Source: Liquorilactobacillus aquaticus DSM 21051
GTDB taxonomy: Bacteria; Bacillota; Bacilli; Lactobacillales; Lactobacillaceae
Direction: 5' to 3'
NCBI RefSeq assembly: GCF_001436755.1
Contig: NZ_AYZD01000009.1
Location: forward strand, 1 to 64,000
DNA length: 64,000 bases
Shown here: piece by piece, positions 17,117 to 26,001 of the stretch
Layout of the letters: the number at the start of each line of letters is the position of its first letter
Position numbering within the stretch: the first letter of the stretch is position 1
The notes under the pieces: model-generated
Database searches by the model: none
The model's input: the letters and a program-made list of their open reading frames with translations, nothing else
Told to the model about the DNA's origin: nothing
Made by a program: the position numbers and the translations under genes

Positions 17117-18043
17117 CTATAAATCCTCCTTAATATTCAGATCCTGCAGTATTTTTTCCATTTTTTTAGGAGCATATTGCTGTTCTCTCTGATTTACTTC
17201 ATTGAGACCGATAAAATTATTGAAACGCTCGAAAGTAATCATTTTATTTTCTTGCCTAATGGCTGTACCTTCTTCTTTCAGATTGGAAAGTAATTGTTCC
17301 GTTGCGTATGTGTGCGCATAAGTTAATGCTGTTGGATGAACCACTATTTTGAAACCTAAATCGCACAACTCTTCTGAAGTAAGCATAGGTGTAGCACCAC
17401 CTTCAATCATATTGGCCATTAATGGTGTATCTGGAAAGACTTTAGAGATTTCTTTTAACTCATCAATACTTTGGGGTGCTTCAATGAAAATCAAATCAGC
17501 TCCGGCTGCTAAATATTGGCGACTGCGATTGATAGCGTCTTCTAAGCCATAGACTGCACGCGCGTCTGTTCGCGACATAATTAAAAAATTTTTATTTTTC
17601 CTTTCTGAAACAGCTGATATTTTTTCAGCTAAAACATCAGCTGTTTCAACACTTTTACCTGCCATATGGCCACAAGGTTTTGGCCATTTTTGATCTTCTA
17701 GGAATATCCCTGCAGCGCCAATGGCTTCGTAATTACGGACAGTTCGACGAATATTATCTAGATCGCCATAACCCGTATCAGCATCCGCAAAAGCAGGAAT
17801 ATCAACAGCATTTATAATTTCACGACATTTGTTGAGCATGATAGAAAAATCTGCGATACCTCGATCTGGCATTGCAAGGTTACTGGCACTTGTAGCGTAT
17901 CCAGCAGCAAAAATAGCTTTAAATCCGAGTTTTTCTGCTATTCTAGCTGAAAGGCTGTCGGGTGCAACAATCATATCTGTAATCTGATTCTTTGTATGAA
18001 CAGCTATATCAAATTGATTCCTTAATTGATCAAATTTTTTCAT
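17117..18043 (-). CDS. Isocitrate lyase/PEP mutase family enzyme
   Basis: A 308-residue TIM-barrel enzyme of the ICL/PEPM superfamily. The metal-binding DADTGYGD, the EDQ of strand 4 and the flexible catalytic loop KPCGHMAGK, plus MSRTDARAVYGLEDAI and IFIEAP, are intact. It resembles methylisocitrate lyase and 2,3-dimethylmalate lyase-type enzymes that cleave or form C-C bonds in 2-methylated or hydroxylated diacids. The loop reads KPCGH rather than the K[KR]CGH of true isocitrate lyases, so the substrate is uncertain. It overlaps the upstream degenerate relative by 14 bp and is followed by the broken transporter. Confidence 0.85.
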   Translation of the reverse strand: MKKFDQLRNQFDIAVHTKNQITDMIVAPDSLSARIAEKLGFKAIFAAGYATSASNLAMPDRGIADFSIMLNKCREIINAVDIPAFADADTGYGDLDNIRRTVRNYEAIGAAGIFLEDQKWPKPCGHMAGKSVETADVLAEKISAVSERKNKNFLIMSRTDARAVYGLEDAINRSRQYLAAGADLIFIEAPQSIDELKEISKVFPDTPLMANMIEGGATPMLTSEELCDLGFKIVVHPTALTYAHTYATEQLLSNLKEEGTAIRQENKMITFERFNNFIGLNEVNQREQQYAPKKMEKILQDLNIKEDL

Positions 18044-18626
18044 ACTGTATTTCCTCTAATCTCGAAACAAGTTCAGTTCCTATTTTTTTCTGACAGATAA
18101 GTGAAGCCGCGGTTGCAATAATAAAAGCTGGTTCGGCTTGTTCAAGCTCAGATCTTGAGATGAGCTCATTGTCCTGCGCTAAACCAATATCTGCAAGTGA
18201 AATTCTATTTTTAAGTTCTGTAATTGAATTAGTTTCCAAATGACCAATTAAAATTTTTTCAACACCAAGCTTGCTAGCAATTCTTATCCTTTCCTTGATT
18301 CCGGAAATACCATAATACCGAATTCCATCAAGTTTTACGATTAAATCCACAGAACTTGTTTTTAAACCATCCTGAGCCGCCTTTAATTTACCTGCAAATT
18401 CAAGCAGAGAAACAGGAGGTCGCGGAATTTTGCTGTGGGAGGGGAATATTTGATCATTTAATACCAATTGGTCAGCGCCAGAACGCGCTAATTCACGTGC
18501 AGTGTAATAGTTGTAAAAAGGCTGGCTGTGAAACGAATAGAACCAACTTTCAACTGTCTTTTTGTCTGAGTGTTTTAAAATTTTAAAATCGATTTGAATG
18601 GTGCTTGTTTTATTTGACGTGGTATA
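18030..18626 (-). pseudogene. Degenerate ICL/PEP-mutase-like gene without a proper start
   Basis: An open frame ends at 18030 and stays open upstream to a stop at about 18627. It contains no ATG or GTG; the first TTG is at 18467, inside the barrel. The text aligns by eye with the middle and end of the family: TARELARSGADQLVLNDQ for the strand-4 region, FAGKLKAAQDG, and LIVKLDGIRYYG where active enzymes have RTDA. The catalytic loop and the Glu of EDQ are missing. It is either a truncated gene or a dead paralogue that was once coupled to the neighbour at 18043. The relationship is inferred without a search. Confidence 0.6.
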
Positions 18627-18682
18627 CTACGATTAATTAAAATAAACTTTTATTTATGACATCATAGATATATGGTTAACAG

Positions 18683-19207
18683 ATGGGATCGATGAAGGTG
18701 ATTTTAGTAAGCTCATGTTTAGCGGGCTTTAAGGTTCGCTATAATGGAACAAGCGTGGAAAATGCAGCCGTAAGATGGTTGGTTACTCATGGTCAGGCAA
18801 TTACGGTCTGTCCCGAAATAATGGCTGGTTTTACTATTCCAAGACTATCAGCAGAAATAGTTGGGGGTAGTGCAGCAGATGTTCTGAACGGAAAAGCGTA
18901 CGTAAGAGAATGTAATGGCAATGATGTGACTGCCAAGTACATTGCAGGTGCACAAATGGTATTGGAGATTGCACGAAAAAATAATGTCCAAGCAGCTTTT
19001 TTGAAAGAAAATAGTCCGTCTTGTGGTGTAAACACAATCTACAATGGCCAATTTGACGGGCATTTATTACGAGGAAGCGGGATAACTGCCTATGTTTTAA
19101 AAGCTGAGGGCATTAAGGTCTATTCTGATTTGGAATTGAACTACGCAAAAATCAAACCCTTTGTTCCCGTGAGTGTTTCTGAGCAGTTTATCAATGCTGT
19201 CGGCTGA
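18683..19207 (+). CDS. DUF523 family protein
   Basis: A 174-residue protein of the DUF523 family. The conserved Cys-rich pieces are present: SSCLAGFKVRYNG near the N-terminus, CPEIMAGFTIPR, NGNDVTAKYIAGA, and LKENSPSCGVNTIYNGQF. The pattern of three conserved Cys suggests a metal or thiol centre, but the biochemical role is unknown. ATG 18683 or 18692 could start it; neither has a strong ribosome site. A TATACT at about 18632 is a likely -10. The hydroxyacid dehydrogenase follows after 41 bp and may be co-transcribed. Confidence 0.85.
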   Translation: MGSMKVILVSSCLAGFKVRYNGTSVENAAVRWLVTHGQAITVCPEIMAGFTIPRLSAEIVGGSAADVLNGKAYVRECNGNDVTAKYIAGAQMVLEIARKNNVQAAFLKENSPSCGVNTIYNGQFDGHLLRGSGITAYVLKAEGIKVYSDLELNYAKIKPFVPVSVSEQFINAVG

Positions 19208-19248
19208 AAATCTGGACAGATAAAATATTGAAAGGAATGAAAAAATAA

Positions 19249-20211
19249 ATGAAACTAGTAGTTTTAGATGGATATGCTTTAAATCCTGGTGATTTAAGCT
19301 GGAAAGAATTTGAAAAACTTGGAGACTTAACGGTGTATGATCGGACTTCTTACACAAATACGACTGAAATTTTAGAAAGAATCGGCAAGGCAGAAATAAT
19401 ATTCACAAATAAAACACCAATTAACCGTCAAATTATTGAGAAGGCACCCAATCTTAAATATATCGGCGTACTAGCTACAGGCTATAATGTGGTCGATGTC
19501 GAAGCTGCACAAGAAAATAGAATTACAGTCACAAACATTCCAGCTTACGGCACCGAAGCTGTCGCCCAAGCGACATTTGCACTGTTATTGGAAATTACCA
19601 ATCAAGTTGGATTGCATAGTAAAGCTGTTCATAAAAGCGAATGGGAAAATAGCCCTGATTTTACTTTTTGGAAAACACCATTAATTGAATTAGCAGGAAA
19701 AACGTTTGGCTTAATTGGCTTTGGGAGAATTGCACAAGCAACAGCACAAATTGCCCATGCCATGGGAATGAAAGTTATCTTTTATAATCACCGGCCTAAA
19801 AAGTCAAAAGAGAGCTGGATAGAACAAGTGCCACTAGATGACTTGTTAAAACAGTCAGACGTTATCAGTTTACACATTCCGCAAACGAAATCGACAACTG
19901 GTTTCATTGATCATGAAAAAATTTCGAAGATGAAAAACGGAGTTATTTTACTCAATACTGCTCGTGGTGGTCTTTTAAACGAAGAAGAAGTAGCGACAGC
20001 TTTGAACGATGGTAAGATTTATGCGGCGGGAGTCGACGTCGTTTCGTCTGAACCGATTCAATCCAATAATCCGTTACTTTCTGCTTCGAATTGCTTTATT
20101 ACTCCACATATTGCTTGGGCTCCTGTCGAAACACGCCGGCGATTATTAAAAATATGCTTGAATAATATAACATCATTTTTGGATGGGAATGCTAAGAATA
20201 TCATTGATTAG
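19249..20211 (+). CDS. D-2-hydroxyacid dehydrogenase
   Basis: A 320-residue NAD(P)H-dependent dehydrogenase of the glycerate/hydroxypyruvate reductase group. The nucleotide-binding motif is GLIGFGRIAQATA (about 155-167), the substrate Arg lies in LNTARGGLLNEEE, the Glu in GVDVVSSEP, and the catalytic His in FITPHIAWAP. The ILATGYNVVDVEAA block is typical. AAAGGAATG precedes the ATG. It reduces a 2-oxo acid; which one is not readable. A strong terminator follows. Confidence 0.9.
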   Translation: MKLVVLDGYALNPGDLSWKEFEKLGDLTVYDRTSYTNTTEILERIGKAEIIFTNKTPINRQIIEKAPNLKYIGVLATGYNVVDVEAAQENRITVTNIPAYGTEAVAQATFALLLEITNQVGLHSKAVHKSEWENSPDFTFWKTPLIELAGKTFGLIGFGRIAQATAQIAHAMGMKVIFYNHRPKKSKESWIEQVPLDDLLKQSDVISLHIPQTKSTTGFIDHEKISKMKNGVILLNTARGGLLNEEEVATALNDGKIYAAGVDVVSSEPIQSNNPLLSASNCFITPHIAWAPVETRRRLLKICLNNITSFLDGNAKNIID

Positions 20212-20218
20212 AAGCTTT

Positions 20219-20268
20219 AAAAACAGCAGTTAATTATCGTAAATAGCGATAGTTAACTGCTGTTTTCT
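20219..20268 (+). terminator. Terminator after the hydroxyacid dehydrogenase gene
   Basis: AAACAGCAGTTAATTATCG pairs with CGATAGTTAACTGCTGTTT with one wobble across a 7-nt loop; a T run follows. Confidence 0.88.
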
Positions 20269-20416
20269 ATATGCAAATAGCTTATTTATAAGGGCTTATT
20301 TGTTCTATTCCAATTATTTTTTTATTAATTAATTGTGTAATGCAAACAAACTATTATTTTAATTTGTTTATAACAATTATTCTTTTATATACTAGTATTA
20401 GATTCAGAACGCTTTT

Positions 20417-21019
20417 CTAATCAAGATTGTTTTTTCTCAAAACTACCGAAAGTGACTTAACAATAATTGGAACAACTACTCCAGCAAGAATCGCTTCTGG
20501 AATTCCATTAGTCCCGACAACACCTAATAATAAATTCCCAAGCAGCTCAGGATTTTTCAGTCCATATGCCTGTGCAACCGCAGGAGTCCGGAAACCAATA
20601 TAAATAGTCCCTAGCACTAGGATCGTATTAAGCATTGAGCAAATCAGGGCTGTTAAAGCTGAACGAGCGACTAGACCGAAATGCGAAAGTCTTTTGTAGA
20701 TAATGGCTGCCAATATTCCAACAATGATGCGAGGAACAACAGAAACTAAAGGGTTAGTAAAAACGAGTGTCTGGACAAGACTTGTCGGTCTTGTCCATGC
20801 GTTAATAAATGAAAATACTCCCCAAGTTGTTCCAGCAATGATGCCTTCAAATGGTCCAAACAAGATTGCGACAATAATAACAGTAATGTGAATAGTTGTT
20901 AAATTGATTAAGCCAATTGGAACGTAGCCGAGCATAGGAAAGAGACTTTGAACAATTATGATGGCCATAACAATACCCGAAATAGTAATCCGTCGTATTT
21001 TTTTTCTGTTATCTAACAT
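20417..21019 (-). CDS. ECF transporter S component
   Basis: A 200-residue membrane protein with about six helices. The N-terminal block RITISGIVMAIIIVQSLFP, then HITVIIVAILFGPFEGIIAG, WGVFSFINAWTRPTS and FTNPLVSVVPRI are typical of vitamin-specific S components that dock on the shared EcfAA'T module encoded elsewhere. I could not decide the ligand; pantothenate-type relatives look closest from memory. AAGGAAGG precedes ATG 21019. No riboswitch was recognised upstream. It lies downstream of the TetR gene on the same strand. Confidence 0.82.
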   Translation of the reverse strand: MLDNRKKIRRITISGIVMAIIIVQSLFPMLGYVPIGLINLTTIHITVIIVAILFGPFEGIIAGTTWGVFSFINAWTRPTSLVQTLVFTNPLVSVVPRIIVGILAAIIYKRLSHFGLVARSALTALICSMLNTILVLGTIYIGFRTPAVAQAYGLKNPELLGNLLLGVVGTNGIPEAILAGVVVPIIVKSLSVVLRKNNLD

Positions 21020-21081
21020 TTAAAATACCTTCCTTTAGTGTATTTTGACTGCTGTCTATTATTATTTTTTGAAATACTTTT

Positions 21082-21675
21082 TTAAATATAGATTATTAAT
21101 TTTCTTAGCAAGTCCAGCTGTTCATCGATATACTTTTCAGAGGCTTGATGGAGATAGCAGAAAACACTCAAACCCTCAATAGTCAAAATAAAATGATCGC
21201 CAATCGTTGCTAACTGTTTTTCTTGAATCTGATGCTGTGCAACTCCCAAATTAAGCACTCCTAAAATTGTTCTACGCATTTCATCCAAATTCTTGGATAA
21301 GAAGTTGGTGGCTTCAACAGAATTTTCAGAATAATATTCATAACCAGACATTAATAATGATTTGGAGATGTTAAGCAGCCGATCCTTTTGAAGATTAAGG
21401 TAGTTATCTAAAACCTCTTCAAAAGCTCTATCGCTTAGGATATCTTCTCTAACGCTGTCAAACCTCTTATGTTCGCGTTCAGTGATGATAGCCTGCATGA
21501 TCTCTTCAGTTGAAGAAAAATAGAGGTACAGTCCACTGCGGCTGAGATTAATTGCACTTGCAATGTCCTTCATTGTTGTATTGGAAAATCCCTTTTCTAG
21601 CAATATCTGACGTGCCTTTTTTAATATTTCAGATCTTTTTATTTCACGTAATTTTTCATTTGCTTTTCTAGCCAT
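21082..21675 (-). CDS. TetR family transcriptional regulator
   Basis: A 197-residue regulator. The N-terminal helix-turn-helix (about 15-62) reads RQILLEKGFSNTTMKDIASAINLSRSGLYLYFSSTEEI, followed by an all-helical ligand domain. It has a clear own promoter on the minus strand and a 28-bp palindrome just downstream of it, so it is almost surely autoregulated. The ECF S component follows on the same strand after a 62-bp spacer and could be its target; the nucleotidyltransferase gene is divergent. Confidence 0.88.
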   Translation of the reverse strand: MARKANEKLREIKRSEILKKARQILLEKGFSNTTMKDIASAINLSRSGLYLYFSSTEEIMQAIITEREHKRFDSVREDILSDRAFEEVLDNYLNLQKDRLLNISKSLLMSGYEYYSENSVEATNFLSKNLDEMRRTILGVLNLGVAQHQIQEKQLATIGDHFILTIEGLSVFCYLHQASEKYIDEQLDLLRKLIIYI

Positions 21676-21692
21676 ATAAACCCCCTAAAAAA

Positions 21693-21752
21693 AATAAAGT
21701 GACACGCGTGTTACTTTATTCAAAGTTTATTTCAAATCATTAATTTTGTCAA
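21693..21752 (-). promoter_or_regulatory. tetR promoter and palindromic operator
   Basis: Minus strand TTGACA (21752-21747), 17 bp, TAAACT (21729-21724). Immediately downstream, AATAAAGTGACACG (21693-21706) and CGTGTTACTTTATT (21707-21720) form a 28-bp palindrome with one mismatch. Its place at the transcription start fits repression by blocking the polymerase. Confidence 0.8.
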
Positions 21753-21830
21753 TATTTTTTTATACATGTAAATGGTTCATTTAAAATTTTTTCAAACATT
21801 ATGCGCTAACTTTTTTCAGAGTGGAAGAAA

Positions 21831-21858
21831 TTGCAAATTAAACAAACCAAGTTATACT
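21831..21858 (+). promoter_or_regulatory. Promoter of the DUF925 nucleotidyltransferase gene
   Basis: TTGCAA (21831-21836), 16 bp, TATACT (21853-21858). It lies downstream of the longest possible ATG start and favours the GTG start at 21913. Confidence 0.55.
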
Positions 21859-21912
21859 TTAAGGAAAAAGCAAAAGAAATATCGTTTACCTTGGAAAGGG
21901 GATGCTAATTCA

Positions 21913-22482
21913 GTGGATTCGTTTCAAAATGAAAAAATCGTCAAAAGAATTATTTCTAAAAATAAAGATTTAATGCAAATTTTGCGAATAATCAAACTGC
22001 TCGATTTAAAACAGGGAGTATTAGCCGCTGGAAGTATCAGAAATACAGTTTGGCAGGTTTTAAGCGGTCAACAAGTGTTTTTAGAAAATGATGTCGATCT
22101 TGTTTATTATGACCCTTCAAAGCCTCAAAATTACGATTTCTTCATAGAATCTCAGTTACGCGAAAATTATCCTGGGTATAATTGGCAAGTCAAAAATGAA
22201 GTTTACATGCATGATTATGATTTTAAAAAAGAAAATCCCTTTGTCTCTGTCGAAGATGCTATTGCTCATTTTGTCGAAACTCCAACGTGTATTGGTGCAT
22301 ATCTCAATACAAATGAAATACTTAAGCTGATCATTCCTTATGGGGTTGACGATTTGGTTAATTTCACTTGTCGTCCTGTACCTGCCTTTAGAGAAGATCA
22401 ACAGCATTTAGATATCTTTAAAAATCGGATTCGCTGCAAAAAATGGATTAAAAAATATCCACAGCTAAAAGTAATAGTATGA
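21913..22482 (+). CDS. Nucleotidyltransferase family protein (DUF925-like)
   Basis: A 189-residue protein of the NTP_transf_6 (DUF925) family. The nucleotidyltransferase signature is AAGSIRNTVW followed by NDVDLVYYD, giving the two metal-binding Asp residues. Further blocks FVSVEDAIAHFVETPTCIG and YGVDDLVNFTCRP are characteristic. I chose GTG 21913, with AAAGGGG upstream and a promoter just before it; the frame is open from ATG 21772, but that part is not family-like. The acceptor molecule is unknown. Confidence 0.8.
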   Translation: MDSFQNEKIVKRIISKNKDLMQILRIIKLLDLKQGVLAAGSIRNTVWQVLSGQQVFLENDVDLVYYDPSKPQNYDFFIESQLRENYPGYNWQVKNEVYMHDYDFKKENPFVSVEDAIAHFVETPTCIGAYLNTNEILKLIIPYGVDDLVNFTCRPVPAFREDQQHLDIFKNRIRCKKWIKKYPQLKVIV

Positions 22483-22678
22483 GTCACCTTTTCAAAGTAA
22501 CCATAATTTGTTTAAAGGCAACTTTAATTGTCCACTAGTCTAGAAAACTCAGCTCAGGTTTAAAGCATATAATTTATAACATTGTACTTTATAATTCCTA
22601 TTTGGAAATTTTTATTTGTTACAAGCATAATGTATAATTGATACGTGTTCTTAATTGTATTAAGTGGGGGAAATTTTT

Positions 22679-22999
22679 ATGGAACTAAAAGATCATCAGG
22701 AATGGTTAGTTGCTTTTTATAAAAAAAGAGATTGGTATAAATTTTCACCGGAAATCAGAATGAATTTTTTAACCGAAGAGGTAGGAGAATTGGCTAGGGC
22801 CATCAGAACTTTTGAAATTGGACGAGATCATCCTGGTGAAAAGAAAAAAACACAGGAAGAAATGTTTGACAATTTAAAAGAAGAATTAGCTGATGTCATT
22901 GATCAAGCACTGGTTTTATGTGCGAAGTATGATCTTGAACCAAGTAAAATCTTGCATTTTAGTGAAAATAAATTAATAAAGCGTTTTAAAGATCAATAA
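22679..22999 (+). CDS. MazG-like nucleotide pyrophosphohydrolase
   Basis: A 106-residue all-helical protein. The metal-binding motifs LTEEVGELARAI (EExxE) and EELADVIDQAL (ExxD) define the MazG superfamily, which hydrolyses (deoxy)nucleoside triphosphates to monophosphates, probably as a house-cleaning enzyme. ATG 22679 follows GTGGGGG; the GTG at 22664 lies within that site. It stands alone. Confidence 0.85.
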   Translation: MELKDHQEWLVAFYKKRDWYKFSPEIRMNFLTEEVGELARAIRTFEIGRDHPGEKKKTQEEMFDNLKEELADVIDQALVLCAKYDLEPSKILHFSENKLIKRFKDQ

Positions 23000-23132
23000 A
23001 TGATCATATTTTTACTACATAACAAGTACAAGACAACACTTTTTGCGGGTTTGAACCGTTTGAAACGGTCCTTCTTAGTAATGAAAGCTACTTATTTGAA
23101 AATGGGGTGGGAAAATTTTAAGGAGGCATAAA

Positions 23133-23669
23133 ATGGATTTTAAAATATTCAAGGGCTCTTTAGTCAAGCTTAGAGCAATACATGATGATGATTTCGAAAC
23201 AATTGCGAGCTGGTATGAGGATGCCTACTTTCTTAGAAATGTCGATACCGCTATCGCGTTGCCAAAAGACATTGAAGAAATCAAGGACATGTATGAACCC
23301 GATGATAGTATGATCGAACTTATGATATGTCCGCTTGAAAATAATTTTCCAGTCGGTTTTGTCTCAATTTACAACATCGAGTGGAACAATAGAAGTGGAA
23401 CCTTGGCAATCGGGATTGGGCGTGAAAGTGACCGACATCTCGGTTATGGAACAGATACACTGAAGTTGATAATGAAATACGCGTTTAATGAACTTAATTT
23501 AGATCGCCTCGATCTAGAGGTCGTTGATTATAATCAAGACGCATACAAGCTTTATGAAAAACTTGGCTTTAAATTAGGTGGTCGGAGGCGAGAAGCCGTT
23601 TTACGTGACGGAAAAAAATTCGATGTTTTATTTTTAGATATTCTATGTTCAGAGTGGATAAAAAAATAG
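23133..23669 (+). CDS. GNAT family N-acetyltransferase (RimJ/RimL type)
   Basis: A 178-residue acetyltransferase. LRAIHDDDFETIASWYED is the usual RimJ/L start, and acetyl-CoA binding is marked by IGIGRESDRHLGYGTDTLKLIMKYAF. The C-terminal DYNQDAYKLYEKLGFKLGG block completes the fold. AAGGAGG lies before the ATG. A short palindrome ACCGTTT/AAACGGT at 23055-23069 lies upstream with unknown role. Substrate unknown. Confidence 0.88.
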   Translation: MDFKIFKGSLVKLRAIHDDDFETIASWYEDAYFLRNVDTAIALPKDIEEIKDMYEPDDSMIELMICPLENNFPVGFVSIYNIEWNNRSGTLAIGIGRESDRHLGYGTDTLKLIMKYAFNELNLDRLDLEVVDYNQDAYKLYEKLGFKLGGRRREAVLRDGKKFDVLFLDILCSEWIKK

Positions 23670-23875
23670 GTTCCATTATTTACAGAGATAAAAAAGGCTT
23701 TTCGCATGCTAACCGTTTTTGAATACTTTTTAATCAACTATAGTTTAGGATCGCCAAATATTTACGAACTGAAGGGCAAAAAATAGGTTTATTAAAGATT
23801 GCTCCTTGTTTTATAACAATTCTTTTGATATTCTAATCAACATAATAAATAAAAGACTATTAGGATGTGTAACTC

Positions 23876-25252
23876 TTGAAAATAACAAAATTCGGTGGAA
23901 GTTCGCTTGCCAGTGCTCAACAATTTAGAAAAGTTTTTGATATTATAAAATCAGATCGAGATAGGAAAGTTGTAGTAGTTTCAGCACCGGGGAAACGTTT
24001 TTCCTCTGATACAAAAATAACAGATAATTTAATTACTTTGGCTAAAGAAGTCCAAACGGGGCAAGACATCGAAAAAACATTAGCGGTTATCAAAGAACGA
24101 TATGTGGGTATTATCGAAGACCTAGGCTTAAAACAAGAAATTAAAAACCAACTGGAAGATAATCTCAAAAAAATGATTACGGCTTCTTATTCTTCAAACA
24201 ACCAGCTTTTAAACACCTTCAAAGCCAGTGGAGAAGACAATAACGCACAATTAGTAGCGGCGTACTTTAATGAAAATGGACTACCTGCTAAATATGTAAG
24301 TCCAGAAGAAGCAGGCTTACTTGTTTCCGCTCAAGATGGGCATACACGCGTTTTATCCGAAACGTATGCTAACTTAGAACGGCTTACTGAAGTGAACGAA
24401 TGCATCATTTTTCCCGGCTTTTTTGGTGTTTCAAAAGAAAATCAGCGGGTCACCTTTTCACGGGGAGGTTCTGATATCACCGGAGCAATTCTTGCAAAGG
24501 GCTTGAAAGCCGATTTATATGAAAACTTTACCGACGTAGATGCTATCTTTGCCGCCAATCCTCAAATTGTTGATCAGCCGCAAAAAATCAATCATTTGAC
24601 CTATCAAGAAATGCGTGAACTTTCATACGCAGGTTTTTCTGTTTTACATCATGAGGCTTTGCGCCCGGCAATCATGGCTGATATACCTATCAGAGTTAAG
24701 AACACTAATAAGCCTGAACTTCCAGGAACTTTGATTAGTAAGACTCGTTCTGAAAATAATTATCATATTACAGGAATTGCAAGCTCGCGAGGATTTATGT
24801 CTATTTCGATTGCAAAATATTTGATGAATGAGGAAGTTGGCTTTGGAGCAAAAGCATTAAATATTATGGCTGAACATAATTTAAGTGTAGAGCATGTTCC
24901 TACTGGAATAGATGAGATTACTTTAATTTTGCGAGCTGATCAGTTCAAGAATGAAGCAGATGAAAAAGAACTGCTGCAGGAATTGCAGGAAAAGCTTAAT
25001 GCTGATAAGGTTTACGAAGAGAAAGAGCTTGCACTCTTAATGATCGTGGGCGAAGGTATGATTTCAACAGTTGGTACAGCTGCGAAAGCGATGGCCTCCT
25101 TGGCCAAAGCTGGAATCAACCTCAAAATGATCGATCAGGGATCTTCAGAAATCAGTATGTTATTTGGCATTGCTGCCTCAGATGAGAATAGTGCTATTGC
25201 CGCTTTGTATGAGTCTTTCTTCAAATCGAAAATTCCCGTTGAGGAGAAATGA
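23876..25252 (+). CDS. Aspartate kinase
   Basis: A 458-residue aspartokinase, catalysing the first step to lysine, threonine and methionine. The kinase domain starts KITKFGGSSLA and includes FSRGGSDITGA and NFTDVDAIFAANP; two ACT domains (about 300-458) allow feedback control by an amino acid. TTG 23876 is the only start giving the family N-terminus; AGGATG is upstream. The gene for the next enzyme (asd) is 18 kb away. No lysine or threonine leader was recognised. Length fits the monofunctional class without homoserine dehydrogenase. Confidence 0.93.
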   Translation: MKITKFGGSSLASAQQFRKVFDIIKSDRDRKVVVVSAPGKRFSSDTKITDNLITLAKEVQTGQDIEKTLAVIKERYVGIIEDLGLKQEIKNQLEDNLKKMITASYSSNNQLLNTFKASGEDNNAQLVAAYFNENGLPAKYVSPEEAGLLVSAQDGHTRVLSETYANLERLTEVNECIIFPGFFGVSKENQRVTFSRGGSDITGAILAKGLKADLYENFTDVDAIFAANPQIVDQPQKINHLTYQEMRELSYAGFSVLHHEALRPAIMADIPIRVKNTNKPELPGTLISKTRSENNYHITGIASSRGFMSISIAKYLMNEEVGFGAKALNIMAEHNLSVEHVPTGIDEITLILRADQFKNEADEKELLQELQEKLNADKVYEEKELALLMIVGEGMISTVGTAAKAMASLAKAGINLKMIDQGSSEISMLFGIAASDENSAIAALYESFFKSKIPVEEK

Positions 25253-25554
25253 CTTTTACTTTTTTAAAACTTTTAAAAGTAAACAAAGTAAAATTATTTT
25301 TTACGATGAGTTCCTCGTAATTTAGCTTGAATCCAATGTATAGTCTCCGTAATTTAAAATTAATTACAGGGGCTTTTTTGCATTGTGAAGTGGAAAAACA
25401 ATCACTATTTTTAATTACTTTAAGCCCGATATAAAAGGCATGCTAGAGAAAATAGCTCGACAAAAAGGGAAACTTAAAATATGCTGAATGGAGATTTTTT
25501 ATGGTTAATGACAGCAAAAAATCAAATAAGTAACGCATAAAGGGGAAAAAATAT
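25253..25554. other. Intergenic gap (302 bp)
   Basis: Contains the aspartate kinase terminator at 25342-25379 and then about 170 bp with no recognised element. Confidence 0.3.
25342..25379 (+). terminator. Terminator after the aspartate kinase gene
   Basis: AGTCTCCGTAATT faces AATTACAGGGGCT with wobbles, followed by TTTTTT. Confidence 0.7.
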
Positions 25555-25776
25555 ATGGGTTTAAAAATCTGGCACTGTTTAAACGTATTCTGGCTATTAA
25601 TTTTTTTAGCCACTGAGTTATTTATCTTATTGCGGAGATTTGATGGGGCCGGAGCAGTTCAAACACCGATAACCCGCATAATAGCATCAATTTTTCTATT
25701 TTGTTTTTTTACGATAGTTGCAATTATTCAACTTATAATCTGGCTGCTTATTCGAAAAAATAAAAAGACCCGCTAG
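25555..25776 (+). CDS. Small membrane protein, DUF3923 family
   Basis: A 73-residue protein with two membrane helices (about 8-27 and 43-66). The central RRFDGAGAVQTP loop and the WxxNxxWLxxF start match DUF3923 proteins of lactic acid bacteria and staphylococci as I remember them. AAAGGGG lies upstream. Function unknown; a terminator follows. Confidence 0.75.
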   Translation: MGLKIWHCLNVFWLLIFLATELFILLRRFDGAGAVQTPITRIIASIFLFCFFTIVAIIQLIIWLLIRKNKKTR

Positions 25777-25847
25777 CCTTCTGTTGTTAGCAACTTATAT
25801 TACTGGTTACGTCTTATATATTTAACACAACAGAAAAATTTTTATGG

Positions 25848-25890
25848 GCTAGATCAAAACTTATCTTTTGGTCTAGCTTATTTGTATTAT
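25848..25890 (+). terminator. Terminator after the DUF3923 gene
   Basis: GCTAGATCAAAA (25848-25859) pairs with TTTTGGTCTAGC (25866-25877, rightmost base near 25877) with one wobble, followed by TTATTTG. Confidence 0.7.
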
Positions 25891-25949
25891 CTTGAAATAT
25901 TCGTAAATTAGTTTAACAAATTATCCGAAAACGACGAATCAAATATCTC

Positions 25950-25972
25950 GCAAAGCATTATTATTGCTTTGC
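25950..25972. repeat. Short hairpin upstream of the NAD operon
   Basis: GCAAAGCA (25950-25957) and TGCTTTGC (25965-25972) form a perfect 8-bp stem with a 7-nt loop and no T run. Role unknown. Confidence 0.4.
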
Positions 25973-26001
25973 TAAAGAGACATTAAAACTAATATTCAGA
26001 G

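Noticed and set aside
23670-23875. Lysine or threonine leader before the aspartate kinase gene
   Set aside because: No extended structure, leader peptide or T-box was seen in the 200-bp gap.
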